A stretch of 64,000 nt of DNA from Ignavibacteriales bacterium (GTDB taxonomy: Bacteria > Bacteroidota > Ignavibacteria > Ignavibacteriales > Melioribacteraceae). The stretch lies in assembly GCA_016177735.1 (NCBI GenBank), contig JACOUS010000018.1, forward strand, positions 62,001-126,000. Direction: 5' to 3'. The stretch's first letter is position 1; the number at the start of each line of letters is the position of its first letter. The notes beneath the pieces are model-generated. The model was not told the origin of the DNA and searched no databases. It was given only the letters and a program-made list of their open reading frames with translations. A program made the translations under genes and the position numbers. Below are positions 9,966-19,040 of the stretch, piece by piece.

Positions 9966-10020
9966 ATATCTTACACAAAGCGGTAGGAGATTCTCCGCTT
10001 CGCTCAGAATTAAAAGTGAC
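9966..10020 (+). repeat. Dispersed ~55-bp repeat, copy 1 (second copy at 61198-61252)
   Basis: The segment between leuS and serS resembles a stretch immediately upstream of the sugar permease gene at 61251: both read ATNTCTTACAC, then GGTAGGAG, then TTCGCTTCGCTCAGA in the same order and spacing. TCGCTTCGCTCAGA is a common dispersed-repeat motif in this type of genome. No coding role is apparent. Confidence 0.6.
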
Positions 10021-10023
10021 TAC

Positions 10024-10137
10024 ATGGATTTTTATATAGCCGGCAAAGAACAAGCTCAAACCCAGCTTGATAATGCCGGAGAGTTTATTAAAATGATTGG
10101 AACTATTTATCAAAAGTTTTGGAGAAGTAATGCTTGA
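10024..10137 (+). CDS. Possible 37-residue ORF overlapping the serS start
   Basis: An ATG at 10024 opens [13 protein letters not shown] and ends N-A-stop at 10137, overlapping serS by eight bases. Composition is that of an amphipathic helical protein, and the frame is also open upstream through the dispersed repeat, so it could be the C-terminal remnant of a larger protein interrupted by the repeat. No ribosome binding site is evident. Real gene status is doubtful. Confidence 0.2.
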   Translation: MDFYIAGKEQAQTQLDNAGEFIKMIGTIYQKFWRSNA

Positions 10138-11407
10138 TATCAAATTCATCCGGGAAAATCCGGAAGCAGTTAGACAAGGATTAAGAAATAAAAATGCGGC
10201 AGATGTAATTGACGAAATTCTTTCATTGGATGAGAAGCGCCGTTCGTTCATTGCACAAACGGAAGATTTGAAGGCAAAGAAAAATCAAGTATCGGCTCAA
10301 ATTCCACAAATGAAAAAATCGGGACATGATACCGCAGCAGTTTTTGCAGAGATGAAACGTGTTGGTGATGAGATTGCATTTTTGGACGGACAGCTTAGCG
10401 ATATCGAAGAAAAAATTGATGATATACTTCGTCATACGCCAAATCTCGCGCACTCATCCGTTCCGGTTGGAACAAGTGCAGCAGAAAATGTAGAAGTTCG
10501 CCGCTGGCTTCCCGAAGGATTTTCTTTTGAGAATGAATTTAAAATTTTGGATCACACCGAACTCGGTAAAAAACTTTCGATACTCGATTTCGAAAGAGGA
10601 ACAAAAATTTCCGGTTCAGGTTTTCCGCTTTATACAAACAAAGGTGCTACACTCGAACGTGCGCTCATTAATTTCATGCTCGATTATCATTTGCAGAATC
10701 ACGGTTACAAAGAAATGATGCCGCCGATTCTTGTTAACAGGGATTCGATGAAAGGCACCGGGCAAATTCCGAAGATGGAAGAAGACATGTACTTTATCGA
10801 GAAAGACGGATTGTATCCTATTCCCACTGCGGAAGTGCCGATTACAAATATTCACCGCGATGAAATTCTTGCAGAGAAAGATTTGACAATTAAATATGTC
10901 GGTTACTCTCCGTGCTTCAGAAGAGAAGCCGGTTCGTACGGAAAAGAATCAAAAGGATTTTTGCGTGTTCATCAATTCAATAAAGTTGAGATGGTAAAAT
11001 TTTCCAAGCCGGAAAATTCTTACGATGAACTCGAAGCAATGGTTAACGACGCTGAAAATATTTTAAAGGCATTGAAAATTCCATACAGAATTTTAATGCT
11101 GTGCACGGGCGATTTAAGCTTCTCCGCAGCAAAATGTTACGATATTGAAACATGGTCGCCGGCGGAAAACAAATGGCTCGAAGCATCTTCATGCAGTAAC
11201 TTCGAAGCGTTTCAGGCGAGAAGGGCAAACATACGATTCAGAAGAGAAGAAACTAAAAAACCGGAATTCGTTCACACGCTTAACGGTTCCGGATTGGCAA
11301 CAAGCCGCTTGATGGTTTCATTACTTGAAAATTATCAAACGCCCGAAGGCAAAGTAATCGTTCCCGAAGTGTTGCATAAATACACGGGCTTTAAAATTAT
11401 TGGATAA
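10130..11407 (+). CDS. serS: Seryl-tRNA synthetase
   Basis: Charges tRNA-Ser (and tRNA-Sec where present); class II synthetase. The start is ATG 10130, with GGAGAAG nine bases upstream, giving the canonical [12 protein letters not shown] beginning and 425 residues; an upstream TTG would add a non-homologous tail. Residues about 25-100 form the long antiparallel coiled coil that binds the tRNA variable arm. Motif 2 is [21 protein letters not shown] and motif 3 is G-S-G-L-A-T-S-R-L. The P-T-A-E-V-P substrate motif is present. Confidence 0.97.
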   Translation: MLDIKFIRENPEAVRQGLRNKNAADVIDEILSLDEKRRSFIAQTEDLKAKKNQVSAQIPQMKKSGHDTAAVFAEMKRVGDEIAFLDGQLSDIEEKIDDILRHTPNLAHSSVPVGTSAAENVEVRRWLPEGFSFENEFKILDHTELGKKLSILDFERGTKISGSGFPLYTNKGATLERALINFMLDYHLQNHGYKEMMPPILVNRDSMKGTGQIPKMEEDMYFIEKDGLYPIPTAEVPITNIHRDEILAEKDLTIKYVGYSPCFRREAGSYGKESKGFLRVHQFNKVEMVKFSKPENSYDELEAMVNDAENILKALKIPYRILMLCTGDLSFSAAKCYDIETWSPAENKWLEASSCSNFEAFQARRANIRFRREETKKPEFVHTLNGSGLATSRLMVSLLENYQTPEGKVIVPEVLHKYTGFKIIG

Positions 11408-11410
11408 ATC

Positions 11411-11485
11411 AGTGACGAGTGACGAGTTAATTATTGAATTCATTGTAAAATTTTTTCACTCTGCACTCTTCACTCATTTTGAACC
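11411..11485. repeat. Low-complexity GTGACGAG / ACTCTGCACTC dispersed repeat
   Basis: Directly after the serS stop codon there is a tandem GTGACGAGTGACGAG, and 40 bases later CACTCTGCACTCTTCACTC. Related words recur at 44339-44370, 44519-44540 and inside a coding region near 59609-59629. Probably a dispersed repeat. Confidence 0.5.
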
Positions 11486-11532
11486 GCTTTCTTTGAATTG
11501 GTGTTAATAAACAGAAAGGAAAAATTAATAGC

Positions 11533-13284
11533 TTGTTTGGCAGTTTAGGTCATCTCAAAAAATATTTTATCCGGTATAAAAACAAATTGGTATTAGGGAT
11601 AATTTTTATTCTCCTTTCCAATGTTGGACAAGTTTACATTCCGATTCTTCTCAAAGAAAGTATAAACGAACTTGAGAAACATGCCGATGTACGTATCATT
11701 GTTCAAAATGTTTTATTGATTATCGGTACTTCCGCATTTGCCGGAATTTTCCGCTACATGATACGTCAGACAATAATAGTTGTATCGAGAGAAGTGGAGT
11801 ACGATCTTCGCCAGGATTTTTGGGCACACATCCAAAAACTCCCGTTAAGATTTTTTCAGAACAATTCTACCGGCAACATAATGTCTCACGCAACAAATGA
11901 TATCAGCGCGGTGCGGACATTTGTCGGTCCGGCAGTAATGTATTCTATTGATACCGGCATTCGCTTCTTGCTCGTTTTGCCGATCATGCTTTGGATGAGC
12001 ATACCGATGACTCTTTATGCATTGATTCCTCTTCCGCTGCTGAGTTTTGCAGTTTACGCAGTGATGAAAAAAGTCCACACAAGATACACTCGCATTCAAG
12101 AAAAGTTTTCCGATTTAACGACACGCGCACAAGAAAATTTCAGCGGCATCAGAGTAATTAAATCTTACATCCGGGAAGAATATGAGATTAACGAGTTCAC
12201 AAACGAGAGTGCGGAATATCTAAAACGTAATATGGATTTGGTTCGTATCCGTTCTCTCTTCATGCCGGTATTTTATCTCATTGCCGGGCTTTCATCAATT
12301 ATTGTTTTGTGGTCCGGCGGAACGATGGTAATGCGCGGCGAAATGTCGCTTGGTACTATCATGGCATTCTTCTATTATTTGATGATGCTGATCTGGCCCA
12401 TGATTGCATTCGGCTGGGTTGCAAATATGGTTCAGCAAGCAGACGCAAGTATGAAACGTCTTCTCAAAATTTTTAACGAGCCGTACGAAATTTCCGAGAA
12501 TGAAAAAACAGATTCATCGATAAATAAAATTACCGGAATAATTGAGTTTAAAAACGTCAGCTTCCGCTACAACGAAAATCTTCCGCTTGTTTTGGATGAT
12601 ATGAATTTTACGATAAAGCAAGGGCAGACCGTTGCGTTTATCGGAAATACCGGCGCCGGCAAAACCACTCTTATTAATTTGATCTCGAGATTGTACGATG
12701 CAACCGGCGGCGAAGTTTTAATTGACGAACGAAACGTGAAAGAAATTCCGCTCGATGTTTTGAGAACAAACATCGGACTCGTACCGCAAGAAACTTTTCT
12801 ATTCTCCGATACGCTTACAAACAATATTCTTTACGGACTGGGAAACGAAGATGGTGAGTTGGTGGGAAAAGTTTCGGATATTTCACAATTATCAAAAGAT
12901 GTAAGCGAGTTTCCGCATGGTTACGAAACTATACTTGGCGAGCGCGGCATTACTTTATCGGGCGGGCAGAAACAACGCTCAGCACTTGCGCGTGCGCTTG
13001 CAGTCGATCCTAAAATTTTAATTCTCGATGATTCCTTTTCTGCCGTTGATACTCACACCGAAGAAGAAATTTTGAAACGACTCAAAAATTTTATGACTGA
13101 TAGAACAAGCATAATTATCAGCCACAGAATTTCTACCGTGAAAGATTCCGACAAAATTTTTGTGCTCGATAACGGCAAGATTGCCGAAGAAGGAACTCAC
13201 GAAGAACTTGTAGCAAAAGACGGCATATACGCCGAACTGTATTACAAACAATTGCTTGAAGAGGAATTAAAAGAAATAAGCTGA
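11533..13284 (+). CDS. ABC exporter half-transporter with degenerate Walker B (heterodimer subunit)
   Basis: 583 residues: an N-terminal six-helix type IV (MsbA/LmrA-like) membrane domain (about 1-320) fused to an ATPase domain. Walker A is G371-N-T-G-A-G-K377-T-T and the signature L475-S-G-G-Q is canonical. The Walker B reads I-L-I-L-D-D, so the usual catalytic glutamate is Asp500. This is the pattern of the degenerate subunit in heterodimeric exporters such as TM287/288 and BmrCD. The partner is probably the exporter at 14697, whose Walker B is canonical but whose signature is not. The start is TTG 11533 with AGGAAA upstream; the next Met is far inside the membrane domain. Substrate unknown (drug, lipid or peptide). 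Confidence 0.93.
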   Translation: MFGSLGHLKKYFIRYKNKLVLGIIFILLSNVGQVYIPILLKESINELEKHADVRIIVQNVLLIIGTSAFAGIFRYMIRQTIIVVSREVEYDLRQDFWAHIQKLPLRFFQNNSTGNIMSHATNDISAVRTFVGPAVMYSIDTGIRFLLVLPIMLWMSIPMTLYALIPLPLLSFAVYAVMKKVHTRYTRIQEKFSDLTTRAQENFSGIRVIKSYIREEYEINEFTNESAEYLKRNMDLVRIRSLFMPVFYLIAGLSSIIVLWSGGTMVMRGEMSLGTIMAFFYYLMMLIWPMIAFGWVANMVQQADASMKRLLKIFNEPYEISENEKTDSSINKITGIIEFKNVSFRYNENLPLVLDDMNFTIKQGQTVAFIGNTGAGKTTLINLISRLYDATGGEVLIDERNVKEIPLDVLRTNIGLVPQETFLFSDTLTNNILYGLGNEDGELVGKVSDISQLSKDVSEFPHGYETILGERGITLSGGQKQRSALARALAVDPKILILDDSFSAVDTHTEEEILKRLKNFMTDRTSIIISHRISTVKDSDKIFVLDNGKIAEEGTHEELVAKDGIYAELYYKQLLEEELKEIS

Positions 13285-13686
13285 CGGATTATAATAGAGA
13301 TAGAATTTTATCCTTAGATGGTTCGAAAAAAAACAAAATTAAATTGCTCCTACATTTTCCGTGTAAACGGAATCCCGCTTCACGGTGATATGTCGGGGGG
13401 ATAAAGAACCAAATATTATTTGGCTTTAGCCGCAATTTAAAGTTCAATTGCGACTAAAGTCGCGGTGAGTTTTCTAATTTGAATCCACGACCTAAAGTAC
13501 GTGGCAATTTTATGCTAACTCAGTAGTAATTGCCGCTATCCCGCCTATCTGCGGGCAAGCCCGGCCTTCGGCGGGCAAGCCCCCGGCCTTCGGCGGACAA
13601 GCTTTAGATAGTGGAATATGGGTAACTACTAATTCCCGACTTTAGTCCCATTTTGCTGATATTCGAATAATTAACGAGAATCACTT
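13285..13686. repeat. 402-base intergenic region packed with palindromic and GC-rich repeats
   Basis: No gene is visible. It holds an imperfect 16-bp hairpin (13422-13437 with 13446-13461, built on the word GACTAAAGTC), a second stem (13485-13489 with 13500-13504), and at 13541-13612 a strikingly GC-rich stretch with repeated GCGGGCAAGC and GGCCTTCGGCGG units. The GC-rich part is enclosed by an imperfect inverted repeat (AGTAGT near 13523 and ACTACT near 13625). These look like several nested dispersed elements. Confidence 0.7.
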
Positions 13687-14697
13687 ATGCCCAAAATAAA
13701 AATTGCTTTCTTTTCTGTACCGCAGAAAGAAAAAAATTATCTCACAAAGAAATTCGACAAAAAGAAATATGAACTCGCATTCCTTAAAGAAGGAATTGAT
13801 TCAACTAATCCGGCTTTGAAAGATGCAGATGTTCTTTCAGTATTCATTTATGATAACGTTGATAAAAAAGTAATCGACGCATCGAAAAAATTGAAACTGA
13901 TTGCAACGCGCAGTACCGGTTACAATCATATCAACACGGAATTTGCAAAGAAGAAAAAAATTTCCGTGTGCAACGTTCCGTATTACGGCGAGAATACAGT
14001 TGCGGAACATACATTTGCACTCATACTTGCTCTATCAAGAAATATTCATAAAGCGTATGTGCGAAGCCAGCAGAGCAATTTTTCTTTGGACGGATTGCGC
14101 GGATTTGATCTCCGCGGAAAAACACTTGGTGTAATCGGTGCCGGAAGTATCGGCGTGCATGTGATGAAAATTGCAAAAGGCTTCGGGATGAAAGTTGTTG
14201 CCTATGATGTGAAGAAAAATCACATGCTCGAAGAACTGCTCGATTTTAAATATGTCGATCTAAATACGTTGTTATCAGCTTCGGATATTATTACGCTTCA
14301 CTGTCCGTACAACGAGAAGACGCATCATTTGATAAACATGAACAACATCAGCAAAATTAAAAAGGGTGCATTGTTTGTCAACACGGCACGAAACGGAATT
14401 ATTGAACCGGCGGCACTCTATTATGCAATTGATAGAGGAATTTTTAGCGGCGCCGGGCTTGATGTTTTTGAAGGCGAAGAACTTCTTAAAGAAGAAAATC
14501 AGATGTTGACCAAAAATGTTCCGCTCGAAAATGTTGAAGCTCTGCTGAAAAGAAATTTGCTGCTCAGAAGAGAAAATATTATTCTAACTCCGCACATGGC
14601 TTTCGATTCGCAAGAAGCAGTTGAAAGAATTTTGGATACGACTGTTGAAAACATTAACTCATTTTTTGAAAACAAAAATTATTACAAAGTTATTTAA
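13687..14697 (+). CDS. D-2-hydroxyacid dehydrogenase (D-lactate dehydrogenase-like)
   Basis: 336-residue NAD-dependent reductase of 2-oxoacids; the closest functional type is fermentative D-lactate dehydrogenase (LdhA). The Rossmann motif G-V-I-G-A-G-S-I-G is at about residues 150-158. The substrate-binding Arg235 is in N-T-A-R-N-G, G-L-D-V-F-E-G-E carries the acidic member, and the catalytic His303 is in L-T-P-H-M-A-F. The stop overlaps the start of the next exporter gene as TAATG, so it is co-translated between the two exporter subunits. Whether it makes D-lactate or acts on another 2-oxoacid cannot be decided here. Confidence 0.9.
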   Translation: MPKIKIAFFSVPQKEKNYLTKKFDKKKYELAFLKEGIDSTNPALKDADVLSVFIYDNVDKKVIDASKKLKLIATRSTGYNHINTEFAKKKKISVCNVPYYGENTVAEHTFALILALSRNIHKAYVRSQQSNFSLDGLRGFDLRGKTLGVIGAGSIGVHVMKIAKGFGMKVVAYDVKKNHMLEELLDFKYVDLNTLLSASDIITLHCPYNEKTHHLINMNNISKIKKGALFVNTARNGIIEPAALYYAIDRGIFSGAGLDVFEGEELLKEENQMLTKNVPLENVEALLKRNLLLRRENIILTPHMAFDSQEAVERILDTTVENINSFFENKNYYKVI

Positions 14698-16487
14698 TGT
14701 CTGCAGATACAAAAGATGAAGAGATACTCGGTAAAGCGTACGATTCTAAATTAATGAAGCGTCTGCTTCAGTACGTAAAGCCTTATAAAAAGTATGTTAT
14801 ACTTGCAATCTTTTTGAACATACTTGTTGCGGCGCTCGGACCGCTCCGCCCGATTCTAACAAAAGTTGCCGTTGATGATTACATCATGCACAACGATTAC
14901 AACGGATTGCTGATGATCTGTCTTGTACTTCTCGCTGCATTAATCTTTCAATCGGTTGTTCAATATTTTCTCACATACTTTACCGAATTAATGGGGCAGA
15001 AGATCATTTACGATCTTCGCAAACAAATATTTACGCACGTTCAAAAACTTGCTTTAAGATATTTCGATAAAACACCGGTCGGAAGAACCGTAACGCGTGT
15101 AACAAACGACGTCGATGCACTCAACGAAATGTTTTCATCCGGCATTGTGGAAATCTTCAGCGATCTTTTTGTGATCGTGTGGATTTTCATTTTCATGTTC
15201 TCTTTGAGCTGGGATCTTTCTCTGGTAACTCTTGCCGTTATGCCGATTCTGATATTTACAACGATGGTTTTCAGAAAAAAAGTACGCGAGACTTACCGGG
15301 ATGTTCGAAAGCATCTTGCGCGTTTAAATTCTTACATGCAAGAACACGTTACCGGAATGAATGTTGTCCAAATCTTTGCCAAAGAAGAACATGAACTCGA
15401 AAAATTTTCCGGCATCAACAAAGACCACAAAACCGCAAACGTACGTTCCATTTTTTATTACGCAGTGTTTTATCCGTTTGTTGAATTACTGAATGCTGTT
15501 GCAATCGGTTTGATAATTTGGTACGGCGGCGGCGAAGTAATCCAAAGCCGTTTAACACTCGGCGTTCTTTTTGCTTTCATTCAATATGTGGAAATGTTTT
15601 GGAGACCCGTGCGTGATCTTTCTGAAAAGTATAATATTCTTCAAGGTGCGATGGCGGCTTCCGAAAGAATTTTCAAGCTGCTTGATGACCACACAATAAT
15701 TAAAAATCCAGATAACGCGGTTCTTCTTTCGAGAGTGCGCGGTGAGATTGAATTTAAAGATGTTTGGTTCGCATACAATCCCGGCGAGCATGTGTTGAAA
15801 AATGTTTCATTCAAAATTATGCCCGGCGAAACCGTCGCAATTGTGGGCGCAACCGGTGCCGGCAAAACAAGCATCATAAATATTCTTACGAGATTTTACG
15901 ATATAGAAAAGGGAAGCATTACACTCGATGGAATCGATATCCGCAGTTTGGATAAACGCGACCTTCGCAGATTTATTGCAATGGTGCTGCAAGATGTTTT
16001 TCTTTTCAGCGGAACGATAAAATCAAATATCAGTCTCGGCAATTCCGAAATTACGGATGAAAGAATTATTGCTGCAGCAAAAACCGTCGGTGCAGATAAA
16101 TTTATTTCACGTCTGCCTAATAAATATGACGAGATTGTAAAAGAGAAAGGCGCAACACTCAGCGTGGGTCAGCGGCAGTTAATTTCTTTTGCACGCGCGT
16201 TGGCTTATAATCCGCAAATTCTTATTTTGGATGAGGCTACTTCAAGTGTTGATACCGAAACGGAAATATTAATTCAGAGGGCAATAGAAAAACTTTTAGT
16301 CGGCAGAACTTCGATAGTAATTGCGCACCGCCTTTCAACAATTCAGAATGCGGATAAAATTCTTGTGATGCACAAAGGCGAATTGAAAGAGATGGGAACG
16401 CATCAGGAACTGCTTGCAAAAAGAGGAATTTACTACAAACTATATCAGCTGCAATATAAAGATCAGGAAATCATAAAGACCGCTTAA
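14697..16487 (+). CDS. ABC exporter half-transporter with canonical Walker B and altered signature (heterodimer partner)
   Basis: 596 residues: type IV exporter membrane domain (about 20-335) and ATPase domain. Walker A is G384-A-T-G-A-G-K390-T-S. The Walker B I-L-I-L-D-E has the catalytic Glu513. The signature is L488-S-V-G-Q, with Val in place of the first Gly. Together with the Asp500 of the exporter at 11533 this gives one consensus and one degenerate ATP site, as known for heterodimeric multidrug exporters (TM288/BmrD role). ATG 14697 overlaps the preceding stop codon. Located at the inner membrane; cargo unknown. Confidence 0.94.
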   Translation: MSADTKDEEILGKAYDSKLMKRLLQYVKPYKKYVILAIFLNILVAALGPLRPILTKVAVDDYIMHNDYNGLLMICLVLLAALIFQSVVQYFLTYFTELMGQKIIYDLRKQIFTHVQKLALRYFDKTPVGRTVTRVTNDVDALNEMFSSGIVEIFSDLFVIVWIFIFMFSLSWDLSLVTLAVMPILIFTTMVFRKKVRETYRDVRKHLARLNSYMQEHVTGMNVVQIFAKEEHELEKFSGINKDHKTANVRSIFYYAVFYPFVELLNAVAIGLIIWYGGGEVIQSRLTLGVLFAFIQYVEMFWRPVRDLSEKYNILQGAMAASERIFKLLDDHTIIKNPDNAVLLSRVRGEIEFKDVWFAYNPGEHVLKNVSFKIMPGETVAIVGATGAGKTSIINILTRFYDIEKGSITLDGIDIRSLDKRDLRRFIAMVLQDVFLFSGTIKSNISLGNSEITDERIIAAAKTVGADKFISRLPNKYDEIVKEKGATLSVGQRQLISFARALAYNPQILILDEATSSVDTETEILIQRAIEKLLVGRTSIVIAHRLSTIQNADKILVMHKGELKEMGTHQELLAKRGIYYKLYQLQYKDQEIIKTA

Positions 16488-16506
16488 ACATGCAAGGGAG
16501 GCACCC

Positions 16507-17517
16507 ATGGCAACAAAGCGTTTTATGACACTGCCGCGTCATATTCTCGAAGGAGAAAGATTACACCCCGAAGCAACCGGAGAACTTTCATCAATTCTTT
16601 TACAACTCGGGCTTGCTGCAAAATTAATTTCGTTGGAAGTTAACAAAGCCGGACTCGTTGATATTCTCGGCTTCACCGGCTCAAGCAATCAATCGGGCGA
16701 TGAAGTTAAAAAGCTCGATATCTATGCACACGAAACATTAATCAAAGCAATGGACCACGGCGGACATTTTTGCGTGATGGCTTCCGAAGAAGAAGGGGAC
16801 ATCATTCACATTCCGGCTAATCACAAAATCGGGAAGTATGTTCTTCTTTTCGATCCGCTCGACGGCTCATCCAACATTGATGCGAACGTGAGCATCGGAA
16901 CAATTTTTTCAATCTACAAAAGAGTCAGCGAAGGAACCGGACCGGGAACATTGGATGATTGTCTTCAGTCCGGTTACAATCAAGTTGCAGCCGGATATGT
17001 TGTTTACGGCTCTTCTACAATATTGGTTTACACTGCCGGACACGGCGTTCACGGTTTTACTCTCGATCCGGCTTTCGGAGAATTTCTTCTTTCGCACGAT
17101 GATATTAAAATTCCGAAACACGGAAGGATCTACAGCATCAACGAAGGAAATTATTTTTCGTGGGATAAAGGGTTGAAGGATTACATCAAATATCTGCAAG
17201 CCACCCAATTCGAAGGGAAGCCGTATCAAGCACGCTACATTGGTTCGATGGTTGCAGATGTTCACCGCACTTTACTCTACGGCGGAATTTTTATGTATCC
17301 CGGCGATAAAAGAAATGCAAAAGGAAAATTAAGATTGGTTTACGAATGCAACCCGATGTCATTCATAATTGAAGAAGCGGGCGGAAGAGCTACCGATGGC
17401 ATGCAGAGGATTTTGGAAAAGAAGCCGGAAGGTCTCCACGAGCGGACACCGATTTACGTCGGAAGTGTTGAAGATGTTTTGCTTGTAGAAAAATTTTTAC
17501 GCGAAGCCGAGGAATGA
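16507..17517 (+). CDS. fbp: Fructose-1,6-bisphosphatase class I
   Basis: Hydrolyses fructose 1,6-bisphosphate to fructose 6-phosphate in gluconeogenesis. 336 residues, as usual for class I. Metal-binding residues are in S-E-E-E-G-D and in D-P-L-D-G-S-S-N-I-D near residues 118-127; the C-terminal E-C-N-P-M-S-F-I-I-E-E-A-G-G motif is present. A very good site, AAGGGAGG, precedes the ATG at 16507. It follows the exporter by 19 bases and may share its transcript. With pckA at 24.6 kb it gives both signature gluconeogenic enzymes in this window. Confidence 0.97.
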   Translation: MATKRFMTLPRHILEGERLHPEATGELSSILLQLGLAAKLISLEVNKAGLVDILGFTGSSNQSGDEVKKLDIYAHETLIKAMDHGGHFCVMASEEEGDIIHIPANHKIGKYVLLFDPLDGSSNIDANVSIGTIFSIYKRVSEGTGPGTLDDCLQSGYNQVAAGYVVYGSSTILVYTAGHGVHGFTLDPAFGEFLLSHDDIKIPKHGRIYSINEGNYFSWDKGLKDYIKYLQATQFEGKPYQARYIGSMVADVHRTLLYGGIFMYPGDKRNAKGKLRLVYECNPMSFIIEEAGGRATDGMQRILEKKPEGLHERTPIYVGSVEDVLLVEKFLREAEE

Positions 17518-17520
17518 AAA

Positions 17521-17617
17521 CAAGTAGGAAAGACGAAGGATAAGTACGAAATACGATTTACGAGGTACGAAAAATAGGTTTCGGGAAACGAGCATCCGGC
17601 ATCTTGAAACAAGCATC
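17521..17617. repeat. Low-complexity TACGAAN-type and GAGCATCCGGCATC dispersed repeat
   Basis: Between the convergent fbp and protease genes: TACGAAATACGATTTACGAG is followed by GAGCATCCGGCATCTTG and AAGCATC. The same two word types recur at 39368-39590, also between convergent genes. Confidence 0.55.
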
Positions 17618-17657
17618 AAAAAAAAAACTGCGGTCAAGGTGCTACCTTGACTGCAGT
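17618..17657 (-). terminator. Intrinsic terminator of the secreted protease gene
   Basis: On the minus strand a 14-bp stem (arms 17657-17644 and 17640-17627, one G-U pair, 3-base loop) is followed by a run of about ten T (plus-strand A at 17618-17627). It lies just after the protease stop codon. Confidence 0.88.
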
Positions 17658-17663
17658 TATTGA

Positions 17664-18875
17664 TTATTTCATCAAAATTATTTTTTTGGTGGAAATAAAA
17701 TCACCGCTTCTCATTCTTATAAAATAGATTCCGCTTGCAAGGTTATTGGCATTAAAAGTTATTTCATAATTGCCTTTTGTTTGATACTCACTTACAAGAG
17801 AACGAACAACTCTTCCCAAAATATCATACACACTTATTTGTACAGAACTATTTGCCGGTATAACATAATTTACTTTTGTTGATTGATTAAATGGGTTCGG
17901 ATATGCTTCGGATAAATAATAATTGTTTGGAATCTCTTTGTTTGGAATATTGTTTTCAATCAACTGTTTAAACGCATAAAACATATCTTTATTTATTTTC
18001 ATATGTCTTGATTTAGTAGCCCAATTTAGAACACCGAATGAATAGTACTGGTTATTATCCGTATAGAACAATGAACTGCCGCTTTGCCCGGGTATTCCGA
18101 ATATATTGTAACCTATATAAAAACCGTCGATTAAATCCAAGGTACCGTAGTTATAATACAACGTATCGCCGTAATAAACTCGTGTGCTGTCAGAAACATC
18201 TACAGTACCCGGGTAACTAAGTTTATGAAATAGATTATTTCTAAAGAAATTATCATCGTCTGAAAACGCAATCCCAATCCAACCGGTTTTAATCCCAATC
18301 GGCTCTCGCAATTTTATTATAGCAATATCTTTGGTTAGCGGATGATATAGAGCGCTCTTAAAGAAAAAGTATTTTTGACTTGTACCTGAACGGAATGAAG
18401 GGTTTTCTCTACCGTTATCATATGCTGGGATAGCTAGTAGGCTGTCGAGGAAGAGATATTTGTTCGCAACCTTGTCATAATATTGAATGCAGTGACAGGC
18501 AGTCAAAACAAGATCGGCTGTGATCATAATTCCAGAGCATGTTTGTTTAATAGAATCATTCTCATATCGGAATAATTTAACAGCAGTTCTGATCGGGTAG
18601 TCGTTTACAGAAAAGAAATTCTGCACCGGAGTATAGTCGATGAACCCGGCTCCACTATATGTGTTTGTAGGTTTATCCGTTGGAAGAAAAACAAATCCTT
18701 CTTCAGTGCCGTAATCCCGCTGAGTGAAATCAAAATTCTTATCTTCAGAGGAGTAGCTTTGCAAAACAATTTTTATCTCTTTCGTTTTGTTCTCGTATGA
18801 AATCAAAGAATCGATTTGCGAGAACAAACGAAATGGTAGAATGATTAATAGAATTAATGTTTTTAGTTTTATCAT
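17664..18875 (-). CDS. Secreted trypsin-like (S1/V8-type) serine protease with type IX sorting domain
   Basis: 403 residues. Residues 1-19 resemble a signal peptide (M-I-K-L-K-T-L-I-L-L-I-I then F-R-L-F-S-Q). A chymotrypsin-fold catalytic triad is readable: His128 in L-T-A-C-H-C, Asp183 in K-D-I-A-I-I-K-L and Ser265 in G-Q-S-G-S-S. G-x-S-G-S is typical of V8/glutamyl-endopeptidase-like members. The last ~80 residues are a sorting domain (A-Y-P-N-P-F-N-Q through K-K-I-I-L-M-K), so the protein should cross the outer membrane by the type IX system and be released or anchored at the surface. An intrinsic terminator follows. Substrate unknown. Confidence 0.9.
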   Translation of the reverse strand: MIKLKTLILLIILPFRLFSQIDSLISYENKTKEIKIVLQSYSSEDKNFDFTQRDYGTEEGFVFLPTDKPTNTYSGAGFIDYTPVQNFFSVNDYPIRTAVKLFRYENDSIKQTCSGIMITADLVLTACHCIQYYDKVANKYLFLDSLLAIPAYDNGRENPSFRSGTSQKYFFFKSALYHPLTKDIAIIKLREPIGIKTGWIGIAFSDDDNFFRNNLFHKLSYPGTVDVSDSTRVYYGDTLYYNYGTLDLIDGFYIGYNIFGIPGQSGSSLFYTDNNQYYSFGVLNWATKSRHMKINKDMFYAFKQLIENNIPNKEIPNNYYLSEAYPNPFNQSTKVNYVIPANSSVQISVYDILGRVVRSLVSEYQTKGNYEITFNANNLASGIYFIRMRSGDFISTKKIILMK

Positions 18876-19040
18876 ACGCTAAAATTTATTTAGAGGATAT
18901 TTCAAAAGTAATTCAAAAGAATCCGTGGCAATCCGCCGAACCAGATTTTATCCGCGTTCTATTCTTTCCAATAGTGATGGCAACGCCATAAAAAATTTTA
19001 CTTTTTAGGACAGTCTTTTGTTTGCGCTGTGGTCACTATC

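Noticed and set aside
9583-10251. 222-codon minus-strand ORF over leuS and serS
   Set aside because: Overlaps two certain genes; composition typical of an antisense artefact.
18990-19040. IS end resembling GGACAGT / ACTATCC
   Set aside because: Arms are too short and imperfect to distinguish from chance; no transposase or second end found.
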